64,000 nt of DNA from Siphonodentalium dalli (GCA_032622095.1 CP136067.1:129291990-129355989), one strand, 5' to 3'; numbered from the stretch's first letter, positions 45,320 to 57,231 are shown. The notes: generated by a model not told the origin, from the sequence alone. Numbers and translations: made by a program.

Positions 45320-46190
45320 GTACTTCCGCGGAATTCTGACTTTATAAGCTCGGAATTCTGACATTATAAACTTGATATTCTGTCTTTTTAACTCGGAATT
45401 CTGACTTTATAAACTCGGAATTCTGACTTTTTAACTCGGTATTTTCACTTTATAAACTCGGAATTCTGACTTTATAAACTCGCAATTTTGACTTTATTAA
45501 CTCGAAATTTTGACTTTATAATTCGGAATTCTGACTTTTTAACTCGGAATTCTGACCTTATAAACGTGGAATTTTGACTTTATAAACTCGGAATTTTGAC
45601 TTTATAACTCGGAATTCTGTCTTTTTAACTCGAAATTCTGACTTTATAAACTCGGAATTTTGTCTTTTTAACTCGGAATTCTGACTTTATAAACTCGTAA
45701 TTCTGACTTATAAACTCGGAATTCTGACTTTTTAACTCGGAATTCTGACTTTATAAACTCGGAATTCTGACTTTTTAACTCGGAATTATGACTTTATAAA
45801 CTCGGAATTTTGTCTTTTTAACTCCGAATTCTGACTTTATAAACTCGGAATTCTGACTTATAAACTCGGAATTCTGACTTTTTAACTCGGAATTCTGACT
45901 TTATAAACTCGGAATTCTGACTTATAAACTCGGAATTCTGACTTTTTAACTCGGAATTCTGACTTTATAAACTCGGAATTCTGACTTTTTAACTCGGAAT
46001 TCTGACTTTATTAACTCGGAATTCTGACTTTATTAACTCGGAATTCTGGCTTTATAACTCGGAATTCTGTCTTTTTAACTCGGAATTCTATCTTTATAAT
46101 TCTGAATTCTGACTTTATAACTTGGAATTCTGTCTTTTAACTCGGCATTTTTGACATTTATTAACTCGGTATTCTGACTTTATAAACAAC
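45320..46190 (+). repeat. 22-24-bp satellite-like array, about 38 units
   Basis: The unit is aactcggaattctgacttta + taa or + ttt. Two alternating subtypes (…ctttataa… and …ctttttaa…) occur often in pairs, which hints at a 45-46-bp higher-order unit. Each unit has an EcoRI-type gaattc. No ORF is present because of frequent taa. Confidence 0.97.
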
Positions 46191-46519
46191 AAAACACATA
46201 GATGATTGTATGACGTTTATATAAATAGGAGAGTGTTGCACATCGACTGATTTGTGTTGGCCTCTTAACAGCCGATTACGACAATAATGCTTTAGGCCCA
46301 CCGATCTACTGTGCGACAAAAGTGCTCCCCAAATTAAAAAAAATAGAGCGTCGTATTAGTTAATAATTGGTGACGTCACAAAATCAGATATAGCCTATAT
46401 ACGACCCAAAGCGGCTTTGGTTCGTTATAAACAATATTTCGCGATAAATATATTTTTGAATGTTTGATACGCATAATGACTTTTCTTGTGCATGTTCATA
46501 TATGTGAATAGAATAGGTC

Positions 46520-47060
46520 GATAATGAAAATATTTGCGCTGGATATGTTGGTGCGTTATTTATTCATTGAATTATCGTCTCAATGTTAAGTCGATCGGCA
46601 CTTAAATTTAAAGGGACACATAGAACAGTTTAAACTAAGATTGACACTGGTTGGTCCCCCGAGTAGCCCAGTTCTGTTGACAGCGGGGAACTGATTTTGA
46701 CCAAGGAATTATAGACATCTATATTATATTGTACGTCGTTTTCGACTTTATTATTCGATATCTCTGTACCAATAATGAAAATTCAGGAAGGACCTTGATA
46801 CACGCTCTATCATGTTCTACGTTATGTTATATACATAATTACACAATACCACTGCGTATATCCGACACCGGAAATTTCATTTGTTTACACAATATGCCGA
46901 TAGTTTTTTTCCGAACAATCGTGATTGTTAAAAATCAGGAAGATAAAATCCCTCTGAATAATAGTAGAGTACACTATACTTCTAAAATATACTATCTATA
47001 AATTCTGGATATAAAGTACATCCTCATAAATCACGATTATTAGGTGGAAATTATACTATA
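46520..47060. other. No recognised gene
   Basis: Includes the dispersed block 46600-46690 (see 40340-40520). The 90-codon plus-strand frame 46729-47001 has no known relative. Confidence 0.4.
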
Positions 47061-47066
47061 CAGTTA

Positions 47067-47210
47067 TCGCCCGCGATTGAGTGAGACACGGGGATTTGTC
47101 GCCCGCTCGAGACCTGGAATGTCACCCGAGGGCCGCGAGGCCCGAGGGTAACATTCCAGGTCGAGAGCGGCGACAAATCCCCATGTCTCACGAAAACAAG
47201 GGTGATAACT
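47067..47210. repeat. GC-rich hairpin, about 145 bp
   Basis: Arms gtgagacacggggatttgtc … gacctggaatgtcacccgag and the reverse complement, with the centre ggccgcgaggcc. The outer tatcgccc/gggtgata also pair. Base composition is clearly richer in G+C than the flanks. Confidence 0.9.
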
Positions 47211-47424
47211 GTTCTGTTATCTGACAAAGGAGTACACACGAACCTCGTTAATAGCAGGCATAAATGCGCGCATATATTCTTTAATCCAGTTCGAAAAGTT
47301 AATTTTATGTTGGAATCATCGCTATTTAGAAAATAAAACATTCATAATCTGGATCAATTAACAGATCCGTCATTTGCGCAGCTATTCTCCGGTCAGTTTG
47401 CTGGTTGCATGGTGGACATCGGTT

Positions 47425-47525
47425 TTTTTTTTTAAACATATTTTATTTGTTCATAAATTAAATTAGTTTATGACAAAAGGGATTGGAGGACAAGTGCTAA
47501 ATCACTTAGAATACCCTCCTCTCCC
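47425..47525 (-). mobile_element. 3' end of the poly(A) retroelement (1159 family)
   Basis: On the minus strand: …cacttgtcctccaatccctt … aaataaaatatgtttaaa followed by 12 A. Same family as 1159-1330. Confidence 0.6.
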
Positions 47526-47529
47526 TAGT

Positions 47530-49240
47530 ATGATACACTGACAAATTTTATGACACTAAAGACGAACAAAACACAAGGTATATTATATACATACATATAA
47601 TGAAAAATATAAGTAAATAAACAGAATGGCGATTGCGGAGGAGAATTGGAGGGTCGGTTTACAGTGGAGATATGGGATGAGTGTGAGTATGCTTCATCAA
47701 CCCGTCGGTGATCATTCCCTTGCAACAAGTAAAAATACGATAGTACAGGCATATATCAATTATTGAGTGCATAACTGGGATATATTGTGGTGGAAATCGG
47801 TTCACGGAAAGAGGAGTAAAGCAATTTAGAAGTTGAGTAGCCATGCAGCGAAATGTTCGGTTTCGTTTCAAACGGCCGTGAAAGACGTGTTCATTTCCAG
47901 ATTGCTAAACTGTGAAACTAACATGTGGTAGTAGTGCAAAAAGAAATTGACATATGTCACAGATTGTTACGCAACATACGGGTATTCTCTGAAGTCTGAG
48001 GAATGTATTGAAGAAAAGAAATAGTCAATTGATAAACAGTAAAGAGTGGCTATTTGGTCTAGTACATAAACGTATTTGTAACGTATGTACATCGTATGTG
48101 CGATTGCCTGCAGCACACACCAACTTCATAATAAGGTTTATATATTTGTCCCATACGGTCTTTATTATTGATATAAAAAGGTCCAATAGGAACATTACAC
48201 ATTATAACGGATTTGTGTCCGCGATAACACCATTTATACATAGCGTGCTTTAATTGCAACTAAAAAACACACAATTATGCAAATTAGCAAACACCACAGT
48301 TCGCGGTTGTTATGATACAGTGGGGTTTATAAAAACAGTGTAGAGCTGTGAGAGTGTCTCTGCACGTTGAGTTCTTCGTAGTTCTATGTTTACTGGTAAT
48401 AGCTGAGCGGTCAATAACTGAGACAATGTGACCCTCGAGGGTAATAAGGTGATTTACGGCCCGCCATGTGACGCACTCTCAGCCAATCAGAAGAGAGGAA
48501 AATGGGATGAAATGTGATGAAGGATAAACAATACAAGTTAGTTCATCTTAAATGTAGTCAGCCAATCGCATTCATCTCGTTTGTTGACCTTGTTTGTTGA
48601 CAGTATGTGTCGATTTCTGGGCTACATAGTTGTTTCTTTCTGGAAGGCGACAGCGCCAATTCGCACGACAATAAATATATCGTAATTTGCCGTATATGCA
48701 CTAGAATCTATAGTTTAAGTATGCTTGTGTGCGGATGCGCTGACAATTACCATACAAATTCCCACCCGTTCTTCGTTGGTAAAATCTCTTCAGATACTAT
48801 CAAGAGAACAAAATTGGTAAAATTCCTGCATAATTTCCGCTGTCGGATATATACAGTGAATACAATTACCCGATGTACATTGACCCACTTCGCGAGACCA
48901 TTAATCTTACGTAATATAAAGCAGGCCATCACAGACCATCACTTTTCTCGCTTGGTGTGGTGGATATAAAATTATTCCCGGAAACGACTCACATAATGCG
49001 ACACGCTTGATGTCGAATCCGGTCCATGGTGTAACGCACTTTATCGATGTAATTACCATGTGTTGTGTCATTCGTGGAATAAATGCTGTTTCCATGAACT
49101 AACTAAACAAACATACTGGTTCTATCGACAAATTGATTGATCTAGGAATCATCCATGGGTGTTCTCCATATATTGCGGTATCGTCTAAAGTGCATTTAAA
49201 GGGCACACTCAACGTACCACTTCAGTCAATCCCGACACCA
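47530..49240. other. No recognised gene
   Basis: The longest frame is 48607-48969 (120 codons, plus), Cys- and His-containing but without any motif I recognise. The minus-strand frames 47525-48259 are similar. The text is AT-rich without obvious repeats. Confidence 0.35.
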
Positions 49241-49269
49241 ACTTATGTATTCAATTAACTACACATATC

Positions 49270-49690
49270 CTCTTACATGTATCTACATATACAGGTCCGA
49301 CAACACCATGACTCGGTCGCCTCTTCTTCCTGCCACCACCCCCTCTCAACGACTCCAACAACACTTCCAGAACAAAGAAAAAGACCAAAGCAAGAAAAAC
49401 AGACTGACCTCAACCAAGTCACTGCCGTCAACCCCAACATTTACCAACGGCATCACCAACACCCCTACATATCCTCCATGAATCCAGCCGGCGGGGTGTA
49501 AGCTATCTGAGAGACGCCCAGATAGCCTATCCCGTCACCCCACGTCATCAATTCCTCCCAACGACAACAACGCCTCCTGCAAGCACAAGACCAAAGACCA
49601 AGACCAAAGACCAAAGAAACACATCAACCACGAGACACCAAATCAACGCTCTTCAGCGAAATATGAACATCCAACAAGCGGGTTGTAGGG
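49270..49690 (+). other. Strand-asymmetric A/C-rich tract
   Basis: The plus strand is strongly depleted in G and T (for example accaaagaccaagaccaaag near 49585), and this persists for over 400 bp. All three plus frames give His/Asn/Gln/Thr-rich translations with no family. Such tracts occur in some retroelement 5' regions, but I cannot assign this one. A small dyad, ctatctgagagacgcccaga + tag, lies at 49503-49525. Confidence 0.5.
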
Positions 49691-49869
49691 GAGGGCATAC
49701 TGCCCTTCCAAATCTTCCCGGGATCATCCCAAACACCAATCATGATTCCACTTCAGTATCACTAAAAGGATTGCCTTTTAGTTTAAAGCCACATGGCGGT
49801 TTGCGCTCCAAAATACACATGATATTATTCGCTTTTGAATTTTTCTCAGTATCGAAATAGGTCGATAAA

Positions 49870-50230
49870 TATCTGAATTACCTTTCTACGAACAGTATGT
49901 AACCCAAAAAGACGCATTGAAGTAATGAAAAATACAACTGTGAATATGGTGTTTGGGTCCCAAACACTAACAGCCATTTGCACGACATGGGAAAGAAAAG
50001 AGCGTTTCGTGGTAGTCTATTCCTGATATGGTAGCAATAAAGAGCGTTTGTCTGACTTCTGACGAAAAGTTGAAAACGGCTGAACAATGGCTGTGACTTT
50101 GGCAAGTATTTTTCAGAGTATATGAAACCGGTATATCAATAGTTCGTTTATATATAGACATATCGTATCCATCGCTCCAAATTACGCAGAAAAAACATTT
50201 GGAGGTTCGAATGAGCCATGTCCGTTTAAA
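49870..50230. repeat. Relic with the aataaagagcgtt motif
   Basis: Contains attcctgatatggtagcaat + aaagagcgtt (50020-50049), like the centre of the 505-bp MITE, then a piece shared with 43290-43390. Confidence 0.5.
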
Positions 50231-50734
50231 CATATTTTATTCACAATATAATTATATGCATTCAAAATAGAACATGTAGTATAAGAAATTTAAAATGGGA
50301 AATGGATTTAGCAATAAACAATGGCTTATTGTGGCGATCTCCCTTCGACTGAAATATCAATCGTATTGTGATGGTTGAAAACAACCAATTGGCAGTGGAT
50401 GTATAAATTTGAGCTTTGGTGCGTTCATGAAACACTTCATCCTTTGGTCTAAGTCTATCGCTGGGCATGTTCTTCGAAAACAGTATATTTATCAGTGTTT
50501 GAAAACTAATGGGTCTTTCGGGATATAATTGTTGATACATTGTTAAACTAATTATGTATTGTTTGAAATGTTTTAGTTGGTCATTGTTATGAATTGCAGT
50601 ACCCGTGTCATGATATCGACGTTGTGTTCTATTGTTAAAGTTTGGGAGCCTTCGAGAAACACTTTAGTTTCTATCGTTCCTTTTGGTCCTGGTCGAAGTC
50701 TAACGGTGGGTGTGGTGGTCACACCAAGAACGAG

Positions 50735-50830
50735 TGAATTCAATTCAAATAGTTTTATTGCCTTCGTCAAGAAATGACATACAAGACAAAATAAGAGAAA
50801 AGCACACTGCACTCCGACCACCATACACAC
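50735..50830 (-). mobile_element. 3' tail of a LINE
   Basis: Minus strand: …ttgtatgtcatttcttgacg, aaggcaataaaactatttga, then attgaatt. AATAAA plus a short-repeat tail fits a LINE 3' end. Confidence 0.55.
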
Positions 50831-50919
50831 GGCCTGCGGTTTGATTCAACGCAACAACAAAATCCACTTCAGTCAAGGATAAGTTGGTTCGATTCAAGCT
50901 CCAAACAATACATGTGGTA

Positions 50920-51010
50920 TGATTCAATTCAATAAGTTTTTATTTGATATTATCGAATAATAACATGTTATATACAACAGGATCCCACAAAAGCTGGGCT
51001 TATGAGGGCA
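50920..51010 (-). mobile_element. 3' tail of another LINE
   Basis: Minus strand: cctgccctcataagcccagc … atcaaataaaaacttattga + attgaatca. It lies in tandem with the previous tail. Confidence 0.55.
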
Positions 51011-51461
51011 GGACCCTTATACAAATATATTACATTAATATTATATTGATATTAAAGTTGCTGTGTATATTTACAGGTGGTGCAATGGTGTGCGGCAAAT
51101 ATAAAGATTTTGGGGATGGGTATGGAAGGGGTGTGGGCAGGGGGAGGGGATGGGGTGTGGGCATGTATGAAGCAATGTGGGCATGTATGAAGCAATAACA
51201 GTTCGATATTTCATATATATGTAATGAGACGGGGTGGTAATAATCCATAGCTATGGTTCTGTTGTCAACATTGAGCTGACACTTTACTTTGACGCATACA
51301 TAGCGTTCCACGTCAGGTCAAGGTCAAGTTGAAGCGATAACGTTCGATGTTTTTTTGAATTATCACACACCATGTTTCCTATTATAATGGGGAGCGCCCT
51401 CTATCGAATTATGTTCACCCGGGGTAAACATTTTTAGTTTGCCCATGGTAAAATGTTTTTG

Positions 51462-51596
51462 TTTTGTTTAAACATATTTTATTGTAATATAATATTACAA
51501 GAGGGATCGGGGCACAAGTTTTAACTTAAGTTGTTAAAACTTGTGCCCCGATCCCTCTTGTAATATTATATTACAATAAAATATGTTTAAACAAAA
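51462..51596. repeat. Perfect inverted pair of retroelement 3' ends
   Basis: ttttgtttaaacatatttta … ggggcacaagttttaac, the centre ttaa, then its exact reverse complement ending gtttaaacaaaaa. Each arm is the 3' end of the 1159/47425 family, so two 3' ends meet tail-in around a 4-base centre. Arms of about 63 bp show no mismatch by eye. Confidence 0.93.
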
Positions 51597-51599
51597 AAA

Positions 51600-51925
51600 A
51601 AAATTCTCATGAAAGCTGAACAATAACACTTTTACGTGTGTGTTATTATATAATTGATGAATTTACTCTAAAAATATGGTCTCTCTCCTTTGCGCTCTTT
51701 GGTATTATATAATATCGTATAAAACGAAATAGAGTTGCAAAAATAAGTTATCTGAAGTATTGTATTACCATAAATCGTTTTGATAATGTGATTATCCCAG
51801 AAATATGTGTTGTCCATACGCACTAAAAACGTTGATCCATAAGTTTTTTGTACAGGTGTTTCTGTTATGTTTTGCCAGCAATATCTCTAGGTATATCTTA
51901 TATAGAGGATTTACAATTCGCCCCC
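51600..51925. other. No recognised feature
   Basis: AT-rich, no ORF and no repeat relation seen. Confidence 0.4.
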
Positions 51926-51927
51926 AG

Positions 51928-52740
51928 TTTATAGCGGAATTTACAAAACTCGTCCAGTAAATTTGGTAAAGGCGAGGTCCAGACCTAATTTACTGGACGA
52001 GTTTTGTAAATTCCGCTATAAACTAGGACGAATTGGATATTCTATTTATTACATGGTCCAAAACCTCGATAAACATACTTAAATTAAACAATTGGACGTG
52101 AAACTAACATCGGCTTGTATAAGGCTTGCGATGGAATAAATCAGTAAAGATTCTTTGACAATAATGGCGTAAATTTAATTCCAACTCTTCATTAATTAGA
52201 GTTTGTTGGAAAAAATCAAACGACAAACCCGGCGGAATCAATGGTCACATTTGCGCAACAATAATATACATGTTGGTACACATGCCACCATTTCCTGTTA
52301 CATCTCACAATTTATAGAATAGGTTTATTGAATAGAATAAGAGTAGAAAATAATAGGAAATGATGCCAGGTAACCTTTGACTTCAGGCTTATCGGTTGTT
52401 TACATTCCGTACGCTACGTCTCAAAATACTATGGGTTCCAATATCTTTCCAGCAATCTATAATGAATGAAGAGTTTGAAAATTATGTCATAAACGTCATC
52501 GCAGGCCTTACAGACGCCGATGTTAGTTTCGCGTCCCATTTATTGATTTAAGTATGTTTTGTCGAGATTTTGGATCATGTAATAAATATAATATACAACT
52601 CGTCCCCAGTTTATAGTTGAATTTACAAACTCGTCCAGTAAATTAGGTCTGGACCTCGCCAAAGGCTCGGTCCAGACCTAATTTACTGGACTCATTTTGC
52701 AAATTCCACTATAAACTGTCGACTCTTTGTAGATTCTCTA
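51928..52740. repeat. Two copies of the 1690-2200 repeat in head-to-head arrangement
   Basis: The palindrome at 51928-52031 belongs to a minus-oriented copy (52330 to 51930). The one at 52592-52737 belongs to a plus-oriented copy (52350-52740). Together they make a larger inverted structure centred near 52340. Confidence 0.75.
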
Positions 52741-52744
52741 TATC

Positions 52745-53178
52745 TTTAGTAAATACTAATTGGTGATCAGATATGATTGATGCGCTCTGATGGACATTGG
52801 TTCCATGAGTGCACATAATTCATTCATTGCTGTATCGCCTCCGCGTTAACCAATTGAATCAAGCATCAAACATAGGTCGGGTTTCACCTCAGGCGACTTG
52901 TCTCCGGAGAGCTCGTTGCTGTAATGTATTCCGACTGGAATATTGTCAGCACATTTGTTGTACATTCGTATTCTCTTTGATTTTGACAACACACAACTGT
53001 TTATTGGTAACATATTCTGCAATATGCACACGGTGTAGGTTGTGAATTAAACATGTTTCCATGTGATTCCATGGTCACCACGTCATAATTAAACATGTTT
53101 ACATGTGATTCCATGGTCACCACGTCGTAATCTTAACCAACAGCGTTCAGAGTAAATGGCTAAATTCTTACGGTGATG
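52745..53178. other. No recognised gene
   Basis: Contains a short direct duplication (acatgtttccatgtgattcc, near 53050 and 53090, with one changed base). The frames 52809-53045 show no family. Confidence 0.4.
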
Positions 53179-53180
53179 TT

Positions 53181-53600
53181 AAGGGTACGTCCACACACTG
53201 GCAAGTTTGCACGGTTTGGTTTGCATGCATTTTTGTCGTAGAAAACGATATGGTGCCAGAATATGAACGGAAACAAGCATAGAAGATGCATCTGTACGAC
53301 AGCTAACTACGTGCGAAGTAAAATCTATGTAGTTCCACCTTTAGCGATGCTAGCGGAATTTGCCTGTAAATAGCATGCAATTATCTCGCAAGAATAAATC
53401 ATACAGGTAATTGAAGGCAAATTACAGTAGCACCGTTACGAGTGGAACTACATAAATTTTACTTCTCATGTCGTTTGCTTTGGTAAAGATGCATGGTATG
53501 TGCATCTTTCCGTTAATATTCTGGCACCATGTGGTTTTCTATGACGAAATGCCCGCAAAAACATATCGTGCAAACTTGCCAGCGTATGAACGTACCCTAA
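53181..53600. mobile_element. TIR element, 420 bp
   Basis: Termini agggtacgtccacacactgg and (inverted) gtatgaacgtaccct. Long paired arms include gcaagtttgcacg, aaaacgatatggtgccagaa, gcgatgctagc and ttgcctgtaaatagc against their relatives. Same family as 36871-37767. Confidence 0.8.
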
Positions 53601-53619
53601 CCCATGTGATTTACGTTAA

Positions 53620-54124
53620 AGATACGGGCGGCGTTGGCGGTGGGTATGCTGATAAAATATTCACCTCCGTCAAAAACCGCCATAAACAGAAGGAATAGTA
53701 AGATATAGACATACCTTGTTCTTATACCAATCAAAAATATGGCATAAACATTATGTTATTGTCAATGTCCCCCCCCCCCTTTGTTATGTAGACAAAAGCC
53801 AAAAAAGTTACGTTTCCTGGCTTTTGTTTAGATCCGGTAACATAAAGAGCGTTATTTGTTACTGTTTTCCTGACATGGAAATAATAAAGAGCGTTTATAT
53901 AATTTTTGTGTGATTAACCATAGAATTGCGCTGTGTTCTGTAAACAGAAGCACAACTTCTGTAACACGAACAGGCTCTTGTTTACGTACACCATCGTACG
54001 TCTTGGCGACAATATACTATTTACGCGCTGCATATGAGCGGAAGTGTATATATGTTGGTGTTCCTTCTGTTGATGGCGATTTGAACAAATATAAATATTT
54101 CTGCAACGAACGCCGCCCGTGCCT
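53620..54124 (+). mobile_element. TTAA MITE of the 505-bp family, copy 3
   Basis: TTAA at 53616-53619 and 54125-54128. Starts agatacgggcggcgttggcg, ends aacgaacgccgcccgtgcct, the cleanest terminal pairing of the three copies. Two ataaagagcgtt motifs at 53841 and 53883. A C run at 53768-53778. Two further motifs lie outside at 54203 and 54246, probably from a separate relic. Confidence 0.92.
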
Positions 54125-54559
54125 TTAAAGCTCCACCATGGCAGATAGAAGACTGACTTGGAATGTAGAAAAGTTGTTTGCTGATTTGTCTTCAGTATGG
54201 ATAAATAAAGAGCGTCCCTTGCTCGTTTATTCCTGATATAGTAAACATAAAGAGCGTTAGTGTCTCTCTCATATGTGGAAAAAATGAAACATAGCAGGAA
54301 GTTTTGTTTTAGCTTATATAAAGTCTGTGTCTGTTGCCCATACTAACTGTTCAAGTATGCCTCACTTCTTAACCGATGTCAATTGAAGCTAAACATTTTA
54401 GACTATCGCTCCTTACTTTTGCGATAGTTCTTTTTAAAAGAAATATAACTAACAAACAACGCTCTCTATTGTCAATGCGGTCATCCTTTTTTCTGTCTGA
54501 CGCCACTGTTCTCAATGTTTTTTTTTTTGTTTTTTTTTTGTTACCTGTTCCGTCAACAT

Positions 54560-54705
54560 ATCCTCGTTCAAATAGGTTCATATTGGACCTAAGTATTCAA
54601 ATATGTTCATATTGGACCTAAATATTCAAATAGGTTCACATTTGACCTAAATATTCAAACAGGTTCATATTGGACCATTATTCAAGTAGGTTCATATTGT
54701 ATAGC
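54560..54705 (+). repeat. About 30-bp tandem repeat, five units
   Basis: Units of ttcaaataggttcatattgg + acctaaata with small changes; the last two are shortened. Preceded by a T-rich tract (54516-54541). Confidence 0.9.
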
Positions 54706-54709
54706 TATA

Positions 54710-55225
54710 ACTTGCGAAAGCAGATACGAACTATGGCAGATAACTCTATTTAGCGATGTTCTTAACATCAAACATCGATCGGGCTCTACATATCAATACA
54801 TGTATATACATTACCGCTGCATGGGAATAATATCACTCCCGATCCCACCGGAAATAGACTAAAACCGATATGAATTAATATAATTTGTCTAGAACGTGCT
54901 CGAAAGATTGTATTATTATTGGTGAAACTTCCTCATTACCAGCATGCACACTATTTTACATATTAAGTTAAAACATTCTCATTACTCGATGGGAGCCTTA
55001 AAATTTGAACGATTTTCGATGAAAAACATGGCCGCTGGCAGCCATCTTGAATGTTACTCTTTGCGTCACAAAATCATTTAGCAGACCATACAGAGCATAT
55101 CCGTCTCCCGATCATCACCATACTTTATATGGACCATCGGGAAGACCTCTAGATGGGTGTTTACCATTTATTGGAGCTTCCTCTTTAAAATGGTATATAA
55201 TATGGAATATATACTATAAAGTGAT
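54710..55225. other. No recognised gene
   Basis: Contains one ggcagccatcttgaatg (like the 505-740 block) at about 55036, and one end of the 36992 family at 55228-55252. Confidence 0.4.
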
Positions 55226-55256
55226 TTGGTGGTTCGAAAATTAAGTGGGTCTTTAA

Positions 55257-55512
55257 CCATTTCATGACTGGAGCTTCTTGAAATTTTGCGAAAACCCTGT
55301 GCCAATGCATTCTCTTGTATAGGCGAGTCGCCCATAGGGCGCCTCGCATATATAAGAGAATGCATTGGCCTAACAATATTTACCTTGACCTTGTAAGCCA
55401 GTGCTTTCTCGTATATATGCGAGGCTCCCCATGGGAGACTCACATATATAAGAGAATGCACTGGAACGAGATATTTAATGCTGCACCAACGCGCCCCCCG
55501 TCATGAAAAGGG
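55257..55512. mobile_element. Compact TTAA foldback element (256 bp)
   Basis: TTAA at 55253-55256 and 55513-55516. Left end ccatttcatgactggagctt, right end cgtcatgaaaaggg. Hairpins 55302-55368 (centre gcgcccatagggcgc) and 55398-55464 (ends ccagtg…cactgg, centre gctccccatgggaga). Confidence 0.92.
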
Positions 55513-55539
55513 TTAAGATAAGCCCGTTATGTGCTTATT

Positions 55540-55865
55540 ATCACGAAGACAGGATGGAATAGCACACAAACGGCCACTACGGCCATTCACCGAGGTTACA
55601 GTGGGCGCATGGGCGTTTTATTTATAGAATGGAATTTTTTGACGGATTAAAAGTCATACTGCGACCCGCAGGCCGAGTGCAGTTGGGAATTTCAATTTCA
55701 ATTGTTATTCGGATGCCAAGAAGTGCAAGGCGATTAATTATATGAGTTGGTCATTCGTGAAACCAATATATTTTATATTCTATAATTACAATCATGGGTA
55801 TATAATATATGATCTTGAGCGCGTTACCATTTCTGACTATGGTTTTCTTGTTGATGAATACAATG
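55540..55865. repeat. Dispersed repeat (8015 family), reverse copy
   Basis: See 8015-8395; here the first landmark is cagtgggcgcatgggcgttt and the last tgactatggttttcttgt. Confidence 0.8.
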
Positions 55866-56031
55866 GGGCATAAGTATTACTCCACAGTAAGGTAACACGA
55901 ACATTAAGGTACGTTTACGTTGGAATGGTTTGGTATTCATTTGGAGGCGTGTTCAGGATAAACTAGCAGACGACATTCAGACATAAATATAAATCAAGTG
56001 CATGCTGAAGGATTCATATCCATTGGTGGGA

Positions 56032-56093
56032 AATGTTCAGATAATAAGTCCAAAAAACGACCTGGTCCTTTGTTGAACTTATTATCTGAACAT
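56032..56093. repeat. Small hairpin
   Basis: Perfect 17-base arms atgttcagataataagt / acttattatctgaacat around a 28-base loop. Confidence 0.85.
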
Positions 56094-56416
56094 CTCATAT
56101 AAGGGAACTATATGCACATGATGAGATTTGGTCCCCGAGTATACTGTGTCCGGGGACGAAAACAATAGTCAGGGGCCTAAAAATCATCATGTAAATTTAA
56201 TCGTCGGGGACTATATCATTTGATGAAGATCCATGCAAGATGGCGGGGTGATTATCTATCAACACTGGGACGTTGTTTTACACATCCGTTTATAATGTTC
56301 TCACCGAGGTTCGCGTCTGAACAAATCGGTTGTAGCAAAACAAGAGGAATAACTCTATATCGTCGTGATTACGAATTTAGCCGCGCGTTTTGCACCTGCG
56401 GGGCGTGCGATTCCTA

Positions 56417-56760
56417 AAGGCACCCAATCCGATCAGACGCTCCTAAATTACTATTTCTTTGGCTTCGGGGGTGAAAAATATTTGATTCGAGTCGGGGAAC
56501 CCACCCACCAAAGCTCAGAGTGATCAGATATCGATTTTTGAAGTTTGTTATTTCTCGAGATGTGTATGCAATAATATGTGGCACAGAAACACGTGGTCAA
56601 ACGGACGGTCTCGGACACATTGCGGATGAAGATGGATAACTCTTATATCAAGTGGTAATACGACCAAATTCGTGATACTTTAGTGATAATACGGCCATAT
56701 TTTGTTAAACAAAATGTTGATAAATAACAAGTTTTGGTAAATTTGACCTGTGAAGTTGAA
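56417..56760 (+). mobile_element. Truncated 455-bp TTAA MITE
   Basis: Starts aaaggcacccaatccgatca and keeps order through tgatggataact-like text (gaagatggataactctta) and aacaaaatgttgataaataa. The GTT tract and right end are missing. Confidence 0.8.
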
Positions 56761-56764
56761 AGAG

Positions 56765-57200
56765 ACACCTGTCACTCAAAACTTGTGCTTATCGATTTAT
56801 CACGTCGCGTCGGCAATTCAGCATTTTTTATTGATATTTGACCGCAGTGGGACAAACCCTTGTTAGTTTTAATTTCCGTGTTTCGTTTCTTTGCAAATGT
56901 TCCATCTTGTTGATTTGTCTGTGCACTGAATATTAGCATATCGTACGGTTGTTATCAATACAGTCATACCCGAAAGAATTATGATGCCGAAATTTCATGT
57001 TAAATGGTAGGAAGTATCGAACAGTTTCCATGTACATTTTTAGGCCTCAACTGCTATGAGGAACCTAGTATTAAGTTGAAGTTCCCGGCCCAGTTCTAGA
57101 TGTTCATCCATTAGTCACCTCGATTATGCATTTATCTTCTGCAAATTGAGGGATATAAAAACTGAACAAAAGGAAAAAAGTAACTAAAAACAATGTTAAT
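56765..57200. other. No recognised feature
   Basis: Non-coding sequence with no repeat relation seen. Confidence 0.4.
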
Positions 57201-57231
57201 TTGAGACTATATATATACTTCCAAGAAGATG

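Larger units (their letters stand above)
44755..46515. mobile_element. Seed TIR element, copy 3, carrying a satellite array
   Basis: The left end cacccctggtcaagtggtcc … gatgctggtggtcctgttga … aactgatgccgttacgaaaa aligns with the terminus of the 39176 element. The block to 45045 (ttttcaacaactaaca) matches its interior in reverse, and 46430-46510 (tatttttgaatgtttgatac, ataatgacttttctt) matches further interior. Between them (about 45050-46420) is extra DNA with short inverted ends (aacgaaccaaggc … gctttggttcgtt) that contains the 23-bp satellite. The right terminus was not found. Confidence 0.75.
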
